DNA of 64,000 nucleotides, taken from Marinomonas mediterranea MMB-1 (GTDB taxonomy: Bacteria; Pseudomonadota; Gammaproteobacteria; Pseudomonadales; Marinomonadaceae). The position numbers and the translations under genes were made by a program. The DNA lies in the NCBI RefSeq assembly GCF_000192865.1, contig NC_015276.1, positions 3,893,501 to 3,957,500 on the forward strand. Direction: 5' to 3'. The notes below the pieces were generated by a model that was given only the letters and a program-made list of their open reading frames with translations, made no database searches and was not told where the DNA came from. Shown here one piece after another: positions 53,262 to 62,509 of the stretch; the stretch's first letter is position 1; each line of letters opens with the position of its first letter.

Positions 53262-54491
53262 ATGCCAACGAACTCTCTCCAACCGCGCCATTGCGACAGC
53301 CTTTGGTATGGGATGAACATCGCTACTATGGAAAACGGTCAATACTCTGTTATCGAAGACGCAGCGATGGCGGTATTGGATGGCAAGATTGATTGGGTTG
53401 GCAAGCGCTCTGATTTACCAAACTATCAAGCCGATCAAGAAATGGATCTAGAAGGCGGATGGATTACGCCCGGTCTTGTGGATTGCCATACCCACATCGT
53501 TTTTGGTGGTAACAGAGCGAACGAGTTTGAAATGCGCCTAAACGGCGCGAACTATGAAGACATAGCCAAAGCAGGCGGCGGTATCGTTTCTTCTGTCAGA
53601 GACACACGAAACGCAACCTTGTCAGAACTAACAGAATCAGCGCAACGTCGCCTTGAAAGTTTAATGGCGGATGGCGTCACCAGCGTAGAGATCAAATCTG
53701 GTTATGGTCTCAATACAGCGAGTGAAGTCGCGATGCTTCAAGCAGCAAGATCCCTTGAAGGCTCAAATGCTGTGGACATAAAAACCACCTGTCTCGCAGC
53801 ACATGCACTTCCTCCTGAATTTAAAGACAATGCAGACGGATACATCGACTATCTATGCGACGAGGTATTACCAGAAATTGCAGAACTCGGTTTGGCCGAC
53901 GCAGTAGATGCATTTTGCGAGGGCATTGGCTTTTCCCCCGCTCAAGTGACTCGCTATTTTGAGTGTGCAGCGTCATTGGGATTACCTGTTAAATTACACG
54001 CGGAGCAACTCTCGTCACTCGGAGGCTCAAGCCTCGCAGCAAAATACAAAGCACTCTCTGCAGACCATCTTGAATACGCGACAGAAGAAGACATCGTGGC
54101 AATGAGCGCCTCTGGAACGGTCGCGGTGATCCTACCTGGCGCATTCTATGTGTTGAAAGAAACTCAAAAGCCGCCGATTAATTGGTTCCGTAAACACAAT
54201 GTACCGATGGCCATCGCAACTGACGCAAACCCCGGTACCTCGCCTGCATTGTCTCTGCGCCTTATGATGAACATGGCATGCACGTTATTCGCCATGACGC
54301 CTGAAGAAGCTCTGGCAGGCGTGACGATCCATGCGGCAAAAGCTCTCGATATAGACCACCAAGTCGGATCTATTGAAATTGGAAAACAGGCGAACTTCGT
54401 TCATTGGCAAATAGATTCACCTGCAGAGTTAAGTTATTGGTTGGGTGGAAACCTTGTTAAGCATCGAGTTTATAACGGCATTATCAGCTAA
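53262..54491 (+). CDS. hutI: Imidazolonepropionase
   Basis: Opens imidazolone propionate to formimidoyl-glutamate. Zn/Fe amidohydrolase of 409 residues: TPGLVDCHTHIVFGGNRANE (HxH), GIVSSVRDTRNATL, TSVEIKSGYGLN, KLHAEQLSSLGGSSLAAKYK and MAIATDANPGTSPALSLRLM (metal Asp). Third in the hut operon, 98 bp after hutH. Confidence 0.97.
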   Translation: MPTNSLQPRHCDSLWYGMNIATMENGQYSVIEDAAMAVLDGKIDWVGKRSDLPNYQADQEMDLEGGWITPGLVDCHTHIVFGGNRANEFEMRLNGANYEDIAKAGGGIVSSVRDTRNATLSELTESAQRRLESLMADGVTSVEIKSGYGLNTASEVAMLQAARSLEGSNAVDIKTTCLAAHALPPEFKDNADGYIDYLCDEVLPEIAELGLADAVDAFCEGIGFSPAQVTRYFECAASLGLPVKLHAEQLSSLGGSSLAAKYKALSADHLEYATEEDIVAMSASGTVAVILPGAFYVLKETQKPPINWFRKHNVPMAIATDANPGTSPALSLRLMMNMACTLFAMTPEEALAGVTIHAAKALDIDHQVGSIEIGKQANFVHWQIDSPAELSYWLGGNLVKHRVYNGIIS

Positions 54492-54527
54492 CATTGATGC
54501 ATCCTGTCCATTTTGGAACGACACACT

Positions 54528-55403
54528 ATGACACCAAACAACGATCAGACAATGACATCACATAACGATCAAACAATACAAAAAGATCAGCAGTTGCCGC
54601 TAAGTGTGCCTGCGTTTGAATTCCGCCAAAGCGACACGCCAATCTTAGTCAGTATGCCTCACTCTGGACTAGCGCTAACATCTGAAGTCGAAGCAGGTTT
54701 AACAGAACAAGCACGTAAACTGCCCGACACCGATTGGTATATCCCCGAACTGTACGACTTTTTGGAAACATTAGGAGTCGGTTGCATCAAAGCGAATTAT
54801 TCACGCTATGTCATCGATTTAAACCGCCCATACGATGACAAACCGCTCTATCAAACCAAAACGACTGGGCTATTCCCTGATATCCTCTTTGAAGACGCGC
54901 CCGTTTTTGAACCAAATAAAGCGCTAAATGAGACACAAAAAGCCGCCTACAAAGAACAGATCTGGAAACCATACCACAATACAATTGAGCAAGAACTGAA
55001 GCGTCTAAAAGAGAAATTCGGTTACGCTATCCTATTCGATGCTCACAGTATCGCGGCAGAAGTCCCCATGCTATTTGATGGCTTGTTACCAGACTTTAAT
55101 TGGGGAACAAATGAAGGGCAATCCTGTACTGATTTGATTGCAAATGTCGTCACCCAAATACTGCGACCTAATTACACTCAAGTGCTCAATGGACGCTTTA
55201 AAGGGGGTTACATCACCCGACAATTTGGCCAGCCTGAAAAAGGCATCCATGCAATCCAATTAGAGCTTTCTCAAGCAACCTACTTAGATGAAGAAGCGAA
55301 AAAAGCTGGCCGCTACCAACTCGATGACAACAAGCTGCCATTTATCAAACAGCAGCTCAAAGAATTGATTGAGGGTTGCTTAGCAGTGAGCCTTAACGAA
55401 TAA
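54528..55403 (+). CDS. hutG: N-formylglutamate deformylase
   Basis: Final step, N-formylglutamate to glutamate and formate, consistent with hutF here rather than formiminoglutamase. Motifs: TPILVSMPHSGLALTSEVEA, TDWYIPELYDFLETLGVGCI, YSRYVIDLNRPYDDKPLYQ, and the metal site ILFDAHSIAAEVPMLFDGLL. 291 residues from the ATG at 54528; an in-frame TTG lies at 54513. A perfect hairpin terminator follows. Confidence 0.94.
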   Translation: MTPNNDQTMTSHNDQTIQKDQQLPLSVPAFEFRQSDTPILVSMPHSGLALTSEVEAGLTEQARKLPDTDWYIPELYDFLETLGVGCIKANYSRYVIDLNRPYDDKPLYQTKTTGLFPDILFEDAPVFEPNKALNETQKAAYKEQIWKPYHNTIEQELKRLKEKFGYAILFDAHSIAAEVPMLFDGLLPDFNWGTNEGQSCTDLIANVVTQILRPNYTQVLNGRFKGGYITRQFGQPEKGIHAIQLELSQATYLDEEAKKAGRYQLDDNKLPFIKQQLKELIEGCLAVSLNE

Positions 55404-55406
55404 ATA

Positions 55407-55442
55407 AAAGGACTTCATGGGCCAAGGCCCATGAAGTCCTTT
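55407..55442 (+). terminator. Intrinsic terminator of the hut operon
   Basis: A 17-bp perfect stem, AAAGGACTTCATGGGCC with its complement, around an AA loop. The final T-run is only three bases, but the stem is very stable. Confidence 0.85.
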
Positions 55443-55492
55443 GTAGATATCAGCAATATCGGAAAATACAGAAAAGATCAGAGCTAACCAAT

Positions 55493-55795
55493 TTAGTTAG
55501 TGTTTTCTGTCGTCTTTTTTATCCTCACAAGCCCTGCTCTAATCAATATAAAATACAATAACTCTGCACCAATGAGCGTTGGCAAAAGAATGCCTACCCA
55601 AAAATTATCAGCGCCTCTTTGAGTGACGAAGACTGCTAAAACCGCCACAAGAATAATAACAGCGGCGATACCACCTGTTATTGAATCAACTTTTATTGGT
55701 TCTTTGCATTGAGAGCATCGAAGTGAAAAAGGAGTTAACGCACTAAAGACCGTTTTAATTGATACAGGTGTTTGACAACTTCCACATTTGCTCAT
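55493..55795 (-). CDS. Hypothetical zinc-ribbon membrane protein
   Basis: 100 residues. An N-terminal CGSC...CSQC four-Cys ribbon (residues about 4-29: MSKCGSCQTP, RCSQCKEPIK) is followed by two transmembrane helices (AAVIILVAVLAVFV, LLPTLIGAELLYFILI). The layout resembles DUF983-like or zinc-ribbon membrane proteins; function unknown. It starts two bases after the stop of the next upstream gene. Confidence 0.72.
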   Translation of the reverse strand: MSKCGSCQTPVSIKTVFSALTPFSLRCSQCKEPIKVDSITGGIAAVIILVAVLAVFVTQRGADNFWVGILLPTLIGAELLYFILIRAGLVRIKKTTENTN

Positions 55796-55797
55796 GA

Positions 55798-56190
55798 TCA
55801 GTCTTCCATTTTAGGTTCAAAATAATACTTTGCGTCGCTCATAAAAATAACACCCACTGCCAGCAAGGGAAACAGGAGCGTTTCGGTCACGCCGTTCCAC
55901 GAGACACCCGTGCCACCATCACTCGCTTCAAGAGCAATATCAGACAGTCTGAATAACACAGGAACAAAGATCGCAGCGAAAAATACAAATGCCGCTTTCT
56001 TCCTGCGTTTAAAAACCATGATCATACTCATCAATTGAATCAATGCGGTTACAGAGTAAATAGCCAGCCCAATAACGCCCACTAGCTTTTCTTCACCAAG
56101 CATCATAACAATCATCGCCGTTAGTATTGGCCAAATGCCATATGCACAGAAACAGGTAATAAAAATCGCGAAAATATAAAATTTAATCAT
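55798..56190 (-). CDS. Hypothetical four-helix membrane protein
   Basis: 130 residues with four predicted helices: FYIFAIFITCFCAYGIWPIL, VGVIGLAIYSVTALIQLMSM, AAFVFFAAIFVPVLF and LLFPLLAVGVIFMS. No recognised family. It forms a tight pair with the zinc-ribbon gene. Confidence 0.68.
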   Translation of the reverse strand: MIKFYIFAIFITCFCAYGIWPILTAMIVMMLGEEKLVGVIGLAIYSVTALIQLMSMIMVFKRRKKAAFVFFAAIFVPVLFRLSDIALEASDGGTGVSWNGVTETLLFPLLAVGVIFMSDAKYYFEPKMED

Positions 56191-56230
56191 AAAGTACTAT
56201 TCGATAACGTGAACCTTAGACCTAAACAAT

Positions 56231-56268
56231 AAGTGACACTCGCTGAAGTCAGTGGGCTTGTTCACACT
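56231..56268 (+). repeat. Dispersed repeat copy related to 11359-11396
   Basis: CTCGCTGAAGTCAGTGGGCT and the following TGTTCACACTTTCCTTA match 32 of 38 bases of the right end of the MITE-like segment at 11.1-11.4 kb. Flanking GTGAAC/GTTCAC makes a small inverted repeat. This supports a dispersed element in this genome. Confidence 0.5.
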
Positions 56269-56272
56269 TTCC

Positions 56273-56908
56273 TTAGGCGATGGAAACAAATGGCGCCTTA
56301 TGAACCCAAGTATCGCTATTTACCTGATCAACCATGAACTTAGCCAAATCAGGCAATGTAATCGAGCCGCCTGGCATCTTTTGATCGTCCGCCAGAACAT
56401 GACCAACAAGCGGTTTTTTTAAAATTAAATTGGCTCTGACACTGATCCAATCAATTTCTTTTTCTTTTAGCAAAATATCCATTTCAGCAATCTTAGCGTC
56501 TTTCATGTGCTTCAGGAAGATACCGACAATAGTACTTAACGCTTTACGCTTAAATCCAACATACTCGTTAGGTAAAATAGTACCGGAGCCGTTGATGCTA
56601 ACCAATTTTTTGATTCCTGCCTTCTTCATCTCAGAAACCAAAATATGAGTAATGGTTTCAAACGCTTTGTACTGGTCAGAACCTTTTACACCGCCTGCAG
56701 CACTTACGACTGCAACACAACCTTCCAATGTTTCAGCTACTTTCTCCGCGTTTTCGAGCGTGCCTTGAACCACTTCAAGGTTGCCTGCACTGGTTTTCAA
56801 TTTTTCAGGTGTTCTTACTAGTGCTTTGACATCATACCCTGCGGCTAATGCTTGCTCTAACACAGCTTGCCCTACAAATCCGGTCGCTCCCAAAATTGCT
56901 ATTTTCAT
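56273..56908 (-). CDS. NAD(P)H-binding NmrA/atypical SDR-like protein
   Basis: 211 residues. N-terminal glycine-rich motif KIAILGATGFVGQAVLEQAL (GxxGxxG), ALVRTPEKLK, and VKGSDQYKAFETITHILVSE, then KKLVSINGSGTILPNEYVGF. Typical of small NAD(P)H-binding epimerase-like proteins annotated as SDR family. Substrate unknown. No operon partner. Confidence 0.85.
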   Translation of the reverse strand: MKIAILGATGFVGQAVLEQALAAGYDVKALVRTPEKLKTSAGNLEVVQGTLENAEKVAETLEGCVAVVSAAGGVKGSDQYKAFETITHILVSEMKKAGIKKLVSINGSGTILPNEYVGFKRKALSTIVGIFLKHMKDAKIAEMDILLKEKEIDWISVRANLILKKPLVGHVLADDQKMPGGSITLPDLAKFMVDQVNSDTWVHKAPFVSIA

Positions 56909-57161
56909 TTTTACCCTCGCTGAATACGCTTAATTTGCACGCGTGTTAACCAATAAAAATGATTAACCTTTAGCCAAATCATACCCACCGGCTTACATGC
57001 ATGTAAGTACTGTCGGAAAAATTAATGCGATTTGATGGACAGAGCTTGTCGCTTTGAGTCTGAGACTTACAAGGATTGCGAATCAAGATAGTGTGTCAGT
57101 TGAGTGTGTTTCATCTACTATGTATAGACGCTTTCTCATTTTTGACGTTAAGGGCTAAGAC

Positions 57162-58256
57162 GTGCAGACAACCTCAAAACACAATTATTCAAAACACAGC
57201 GTTCTGTTTTGGTGCCTAGGTGATAAAAGCGATCATCACGAATATTTTAATCACGCTATTCTTCTCACTATCGCGCTACTCAATTTGATATCTGGCGTAT
57301 TCAATTATTTTTATCAACATGCAGAAATGTACGTGGTGCTGTCAAAGTTCATTATTTCGACGCTAATGGTATTCGCGTGGTACATCTCTAGATGGCACGA
57401 AAAATATAGGTCAGGTTCATTGGCTTTGGTGATTTTAACCATGTCCGCCGTAATACCAATCAATTGGTTTGGCAATGGTGGTTCATCAGGACCAACCTAC
57501 TTCATGATTTTAGCTATTTTATTTTACTTCTCCTTCGCGTTCAGAGAAACCAAGTGGCTGAGAGCAATAGTCCATGCGGTGGTCATTTTATATGCGATCA
57601 CGCTAATCTGGATTGAACATACTCAACCTCATTTGGTTTATCACTATCCGACGGAGGTAGCTAGATCTGTCGATTTGACCATTGGTTTTATCTTTGCATC
57701 GTTCTACTTCGTCTGGATGCTCAGCGTATACGCAGAACGCTTTAAAGCAGAACGCAACAAAGCTCACTCGTTCTCTGCTCGCCTTAAAGATATGGCAGAA
57801 CGAGACCCTCTTACTGGCCTTCAAAATCGCCTGGTTCTCGAAAAAGAAATTCGATCTCATATACAGTCAGAAGAACCTTTTAGTCTCGCGTTGATCGACA
57901 TTGATCGTTTTAAAGCAATCAATGACAACTTCGGCCATAACTATGGCGATCATGTACTCTGTGCGTTTTCGGAATTATTAAAAGATACTGCAAAGAGTTA
58001 CGCTGGATTAGGAATAAGACAAGGTGGGGAAGAATTTATCTTGTTCATCAGTGGGACTATTGATCCAACCTTTAACGCAACGGTGGAATTGCTCAACAGG
58101 CTCGCAAGTGCAAACTTGGAACATGGTCCAATAAGCTTCAGCGCAGGTGTTGTTGAGTGGGATGATCGCGAAGATCAAATCACTCTATTAAAACGGGCCG
58201 ATGACCTAATGTACGCAGCGAAAGAACAAGGTAGAAACAGAGTATTAAAAGAGTGA
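57162..58256 (+). CDS. Membrane diguanylate cyclase (GGDEF)
   Basis: 364 residues: six N-terminal hydrophobic segments (about 28-200) form a membrane sensor, then a complete GGDEF domain: AERDPLTGLQNRLVLEKEIR, LIDIDRFKAINDNFGHNYGD and the active-site signature RQGGEEFILFISG. An RxxD inhibitory site is not obvious. It should make c-di-GMP, opposing the three EAL proteins of the window. GTG start at 57162; upstream AAGGGC. Confidence 0.9.
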   Translation: MQTTSKHNYSKHSVLFWCLGDKSDHHEYFNHAILLTIALLNLISGVFNYFYQHAEMYVVLSKFIISTLMVFAWYISRWHEKYRSGSLALVILTMSAVIPINWFGNGGSSGPTYFMILAILFYFSFAFRETKWLRAIVHAVVILYAITLIWIEHTQPHLVYHYPTEVARSVDLTIGFIFASFYFVWMLSVYAERFKAERNKAHSFSARLKDMAERDPLTGLQNRLVLEKEIRSHIQSEEPFSLALIDIDRFKAINDNFGHNYGDHVLCAFSELLKDTAKSYAGLGIRQGGEEFILFISGTIDPTFNATVELLNRLASANLEHGPISFSAGVVEWDDREDQITLLKRADDLMYAAKEQGRNRVLKE

Positions 58257-58265
58257 AGAAAGTGT

Positions 58266-59879
58266 CTAACGTTCCTTCCTCACTCTTTTAGTTCGCTCTT
58301 GCAAACCTGCCTGCATATTAGAACGTGTGCTCTTTTGCCATTTAGGATATAGGTCATTAATGAGTGTGTTTGGAGACGTAACTAGCCAACTGTATTTAAT
58401 ACTACGTTCGTAACTTATATCATCAAATTGACGTAAGCGGTCGCCTTGCCTATTCGAAAATAAAGGCTGAAGTGTCTCTGTATCAATAAAACGGGGCCAA
58501 GACATGACACCCTCTTTGTCTATTACAACACGGTCGACACCAAACTCTAAGGTAGGATCGCTTACTTTGACCATTGCTTTATTCTTGATACTTTGACTTT
58601 CAAGGAACGCAACGGCATCGTTGATGGCGTTAACGACTTCTGGTGACGGTTTTTCGATAGACGTAAGGAATTTCACGACTTTGACGCTCTCACCACCGCT
58701 GATCGCAGCGAGTTCAAACGAGCGGCCTTTTTCGCAGTTGAGGGTTTCATAATGATACTGTGCACACCAACCCGTTTTTTTACCATTCACAACCACCTGA
58801 CGATCCAAGATTAATGCAATACCTTTCTCGACGGCGACTTTAGCTTGGTCGGCTAATTGTTTAGAAACAAATTCATAACCCTCTTTTTGGGCAACAACGT
58901 CTCTCAATACAGTAAGCGTATTTGATATTACGTCGTCATTAAACGTGATATGTCTGTGATAACCTCGTGTTTGCGGGAAGAATTGAGGCCATCCGCCGTG
59001 ATCCAATTGGCCTTTTATAAGATACTCGATTCCTCTTAATGCGCTGTCTTTGTAACACTCATCATGTGTTTGAGCATAAACTTTAATAAGCGTCGTAATT
59101 TGGACGTAAGTCGCATCGTTGTCTATAGTCGACTTTTGTCGATACGTCGGAAACTTATCTCGATCATAAACCTGTGCAAGACTTGCAGAACTGCCTATTT
59201 TGAACCACCCTCCGTCTGGATTTTGATTCTCTATCATTGCATTGGCAACGTGTTTGGCTTCTTTGCTGGCAAACCAATCATCGCCTTTTTCGTATATCGT
59301 TTTTAATGAAATTGAACCTTTTTCGTACTCGAACATAGAGTTCTTTGGTCGCAACATGGTTGCAACGGCTCTTTCCCGTTTTCCGTTTCCCGTTTTCCGT
59401 TTTCCGTTTTCCGTTTTCCGTTTTCCGTCCCAATGGTATTTGGCCCCTAATTGCTCAAACACAAATTTAAACGGTAAATACAAAGCACCGTTTATTTTCT
59501 GAGGTACAACAGGCATATCGATGCTCTTTCCATTAACCAACGCCACCTTGGAATCTATCGACATTTCAATCGTTTGCTCATTCAGTTCAACTTTAACTTG
59601 ATTGCCATTGGTAATATAAGCGCCATTTAACTCATCTAAGATGTCTTCTAAAGGCGCCATTACTGTATTATTAACGCCGTAGACTGGCTTGAGGTAGTAC
59701 GCATCTAACAGTTCATGATAGCTTCCATCTACACGCATCATGGGCTCGCTCATCATAATAGCAACATTATGTAAGTCAGCATTTTCCGAAGATACTGTTT
59801 CAGATGCCGTTGCATTTGTTCCAACGCACACACCCACAACAAATAGCGTACTTTTTACCCAATTGTGATAATTTTCCAT
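58266..59879 (-). CDS. pelA: Secreted pectate lyase (family PL10) with an in-gene heptanucleotide repeat
   Basis: Signal peptide (KSTLFVVGVCVGTNATASE), then a copper-amine-oxidase-N-like module (about 90-150: LYLPFKFVFEQLGAKYHWDG), a basic linker encoded by tandem heptamers (KRKTENGKRKTGNGKRER), and a PL10 catalytic domain: MIENQNPDGGWFKIGSSASL, GHGGWPQFFP-type DHGGWPQFFPQTRGYHRHIT and VMSWPRFIDTETLQPLFSNR. Cleaves polygalacturonate by beta-elimination. 537 residues. Loss or gain of one 7-bp unit would frameshift it before the catalytic domain. Confidence 0.88.
   Translation of the reverse strand: MENYHNWVKSTLFVVGVCVGTNATASETVSSENADLHNVAIMMSEPMMRVDGSYHELLDAYYLKPVYGVNNTVMAPLEDILDELNGAYITNGNQVKVELNEQTIEMSIDSKVALVNGKSIDMPVVPQKINGALYLPFKFVFEQLGAKYHWDGKRKTENGKRKTGNGKRERAVATMLRPKNSMFEYEKGSISLKTIYEKGDDWFASKEAKHVANAMIENQNPDGGWFKIGSSASLAQVYDRDKFPTYRQKSTIDNDATYVQITTLIKVYAQTHDECYKDSALRGIEYLIKGQLDHGGWPQFFPQTRGYHRHITFNDDVISNTLTVLRDVVAQKEGYEFVSKQLADQAKVAVEKGIALILDRQVVVNGKKTGWCAQYHYETLNCEKGRSFELAAISGGESVKVVKFLTSIEKPSPEVVNAINDAVAFLESQSIKNKAMVKVSDPTLEFGVDRVVIDKEGVMSWPRFIDTETLQPLFSNRQGDRLRQFDDISYERSIKYSWLVTSPNTLINDLYPKWQKSTRSNMQAGLQERTKRVRKER
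59376..59424 (-). repeat. Tandem CCGTTTT heptanucleotide repeat inside pelA
   Basis: Seven head-to-tail heptamers (six CCGTTTT and one CCGTTTC, followed by a partial CCGT) lie within the reading frame and encode the KRKTENG-type linker. Seven is not a multiple of three, so slippage shifts the frame. Confidence 0.92.
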
Positions 59880-60108
59880 CCGTCGCTCCGCTTTTTTATT
59901 TAACTTCCTAAATACAAACTCCTTTAACGAAACTAAATGCTATTGTTTTAAAACAATGTTTCAAATATTTGATTAAAAATCATTTTACGGAACAGCAAAA
60001 AAATTCAAAGACAAAGGTGATATAGTAAAAAGAAGGGCTAAAAACGTCAGAAAAAATCAATTGTAGATCAGTGAGTTATATTTTTTATCACCAAGATGGA
60101 GACTTTTA

Positions 60109-60690
60109 ATGATGGCTGGAACGATAGAAGTATATGATAACCCTTCTATAGAACATCTTCCTGATAGGGTAAAACTAAATCGAAACTATGATGTGCAGCG
60201 TCTGAAAAACGACGTCACGACGATCACCTCTAGCCTCAGACAACAAAGCTACATATATTATATGCCAGTGATGCTCGCAAAAGATGTTCGAGATCCGGTA
60301 AATCACAACTGGCTAGCAGAACACATGCTTGAAGGTTGTCCTTATTTGCAATCCATTCTCTCTGAGTTTAAAGCACCTATCGTAAGTGTACGTCTAATGA
60401 GACTAGAACCCGGCGCAGAACTAAAAGAACACACTGACCCAACTTTAGATGCAGTGCATAAAGAAGTAGTACGCCTTACTCTTCCGATATTTTCATTTGA
60501 AGAAGCACTGTTCTTACTTAACGGCACTAGAGTTGACATGCAACCAGGAGAGCTTTGGTACTTAAAGCTCAGTGAAAAGCATTCAGTCCATAACAATAGT
60601 ACAGTTGAACGGATTAATATGTCGATTGATCTCGAATGGAATAGTTGGGTCGAAGAGTTACTTATCTCAGGCTTCGACACACTTACCTAG
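60109..60690 (+). CDS. Aspartyl/asparaginyl beta-hydroxylase-like 2-oxoglutarate oxygenase
   Basis: 193 residues. The double-stranded beta-helix has VSVRLMRLEPGAELKEHTDP with an HxD iron-binding pair, VRLTLPIFS, LNGTRVDMQPGELWYLKLSE and a distal His in KHSVHNNSTVERINMSIDLE, the facial triad pattern of the Asp/Asn hydroxylase family. Substrate unknown. ATG at 60109 with TGGAGA upstream. It stands alone beside the IS element. Confidence 0.82.
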   Translation: MMAGTIEVYDNPSIEHLPDRVKLNRNYDVQRLKNDVTTITSSLRQQSYIYYMPVMLAKDVRDPVNHNWLAEHMLEGCPYLQSILSEFKAPIVSVRLMRLEPGAELKEHTDPTLDAVHKEVVRLTLPIFSFEEALFLLNGTRVDMQPGELWYLKLSEKHSVHNNSTVERINMSIDLEWNSWVEELLISGFDTLT

Positions 60691-60778
60691 GACGGTCTGT
60701 TGCGTCACGGCTTCCTGTTGTTGAGCAGATATTAAAGGGGAGCATACACCAGAGATGATAGTCTTCTGCTCTCCTCCC

Positions 60779-62100
60779 GGTACTGTCCCAAAAAGTGTGT
60801 CTATTCTCTCATTTCATTGCTTCACTCTTTATTTAAACAGGTGGCTTTTCTGGAAACGACTAACCGGGTGACGATAAGTCGAACTATTCATATCTATGGC
60901 CACTTTGCTTAAAAGCGTTAATACCGACTCGACACTAGGCATCGAATTTCGGATTTTCAACGTCCGTTTGAAGGCTTTATTTAAACGCTCTATCCAGTTC
61001 GTTGTATAAATCATATTACGGATATCATATTCAAAACTAAGATACGTTGCATAATAAGATAACCAATCAGCATCCTCTAGCCGCTTTAGATGCGGATAGT
61101 AACGCCGCCACTTTATTGAAATGGCTTTGGCTCTTTTTAAGAGAGCATCTTTTGTATCATCTCGATTCTCTAGCTGAAAAATGTCACTGAGATCCGAGAC
61201 CATTTCTGGACGATGCTGCTTCTTCGTTTTGTTAAGGATAGAACGCTTGAGGTGTAGAATACACTTTTGAATGGGCGCTTTGAAATGCGTCTCAAGCGTG
61301 CTGTCTAATCCGGTCAGGTTATCGATAACAAACAAATCTGATTGTTTAAGACCTCTGTTTTTTAAATCAACGCAGATCTCATTCCACACGCTGGCTGATT
61401 CTGTCGGTGCATTGTAGATACCAATTACCTCACGTGTCATATCTGGCAACACCGCGAGGGCAATGTAATACGCTTCGCTGGAAACTCGTTCACGCCTCGT
61501 TTTTACAAAGGTTGCATCAAGATAAATGATAGGATAATACTCAGCTAATGGACGCTCTCTAAACGCTTGCATGGCTTCTGATAAGCTGGAAGTGATGCGG
61601 GATATTTGGCTTTTTGACAGATGTTGTCCGTATATTGTTTCGGTAATGGACTCAATATCACGGGTGGTCAATCCTTTTGCATAAAGCTCAAAGCAAAGCT
61701 CATTGAGTGAGTCTGCTTGATCTTTCATGACCTTAAGTAAGGTTGGTTTAAAGCCTCCCAAGCGATCTCTGGGAATTTGCAAAGATAGTGAGTCGCCCAC
61801 ACCATAGCCACTCACAGAACGGTAACCGTTGGCTTTATTGCCTTTTAGTGCCGCCTCTAAATAGGCGTTACGCTCTGCCTTCATTAGACTGTTCATTGCT
61901 ATCTCTAGCAACCGGTTCACACCGTCGGGTTGTGATGTGAGTTGATCAACAACGGCTTGTATCTGAGTTTGGTTTAGCTTTAAATGATTCATAGTCTCTC
62001 TTTTGTTAAATGGTTTGTTTTTTGGTCGAAACAATGTCATTTAATGAGAGAGAGGCGACTTTTACAACACCTCGTTAGACACACTTATTGGGACGGTATG
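60779..62100. mobile_element. IS256-family insertion sequence
   Basis: The 1322-bp element starts GGTACTGTCCCAAAAAGTGT and ends with the inverted TACCGTCCCAATAAGTGTGT, giving terminal repeats of about 23 bp with two mismatches. It is flanked by an 8-bp direct duplication CTCCTCCC (60771-60778 and 62101-62108). It landed at the edge of a palindromic GC-rich repeat upstream of the rRNA operon end. Confidence 0.9.
60829..61992 (-). CDS. IS256-family transposase
   Basis: DDE transposase of 387 residues from the ATG at 61992 (MNHLKLNQTQIQAVVDQLTS), preceded by AGAGAGA; an upstream ATG at 62040 lacks a ribosome site. Mutator-type motifs: YPIIYLDATFVKTRRER (first Asp), DLFVIDNLTGLDSTLE (second Asp), and NWIERLNKAFKRTLKIRNSM near the catalytic Glu. 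It appears intact, so the element may be active. Confidence 0.93.
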   Translation of the reverse strand: MNHLKLNQTQIQAVVDQLTSQPDGVNRLLEIAMNSLMKAERNAYLEAALKGNKANGYRSVSGYGVGDSLSLQIPRDRLGGFKPTLLKVMKDQADSLNELCFELYAKGLTTRDIESITETIYGQHLSKSQISRITSSLSEAMQAFRERPLAEYYPIIYLDATFVKTRRERVSSEAYYIALAVLPDMTREVIGIYNAPTESASVWNEICVDLKNRGLKQSDLFVIDNLTGLDSTLETHFKAPIQKCILHLKRSILNKTKKQHRPEMVSDLSDIFQLENRDDTKDALLKRAKAISIKWRRYYPHLKRLEDADWLSYYATYLSFEYDIRNMIYTTNWIERLNKAFKRTLKIRNSMPSVESVLTLLSKVAIDMNSSTYRHPVSRFQKSHLFK

Positions 62101-62392
62101 CTCCTCCCCCTTACTTAAGGGGGAGGTTGGGAGGGGGTCTAGAAGACGTTCGCAGGTAGCTCTTGAGGCGATTAGCAGTGCGCTTCCCAGAATCTTTCAG
62201 TATTTGATTTTTTCGGCTAGGTAAACTGGAGGTGTGTAAAGGATGTGGTCGGTTTTGTATGAGCCAGTCCGTATGACCCCTCCCCTTGGTAAGGGGAGGG
62301 TATAAGACCTTTCCAGACGTTCATTAGGTTTGGTTCAGTCCAGAAACAGAAAAAGCCCTGACCATTTCTGATCAGGGCTTTCTGTATTAGAA
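62101..62392. repeat. Two palindromic GC-rich repeats between the IS and 5S rRNA
   Basis: CCTCCCCCTTA-CT-TAAGGGGGAGG with downstream TTGGGAGGGGGTCTAG (62101-62143) and CCCCTCCCCTTGGTAAGGGG (62276-62300) belong to the same repeat family as at 2.7 and 38.2 kb. No gene is seen. Confidence 0.75.
62349..62384 (-). terminator. Terminator of the rRNA operon
   Basis: Minus strand: AAAGCCCTGA with its complement TCAGGGCTTT around a 10-base loop, followed by a T-run, directly after 5S rRNA. Confidence 0.9.
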
Positions 62393-62509
62393 GCTTGACG
62401 ACGACCTACTCTCACATGGGATCCCCCACACTACCATCGGCGATGGCGCTTTTCACTTCTGAGTTCGGGATGGGATCAGGTGGTTCAACGCCTCTGTGAT
62501 CGTCAAGCA
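62393..62509 (-). rRNA. rrf: 5S ribosomal RNA
   Basis: Minus strand runs from TGCTTGACGATCACAGAGGC to GAGTAGGTCGTCGTCAAGC, about 117 nt; the ends pair (GCTTGACG/CGTCAAGC) as helix I, and the conserved CCTGATCCCATCCCGAACTC loop is present. It lies 260 bp after the 23S gene, with no tRNA between. Confidence 0.96.
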
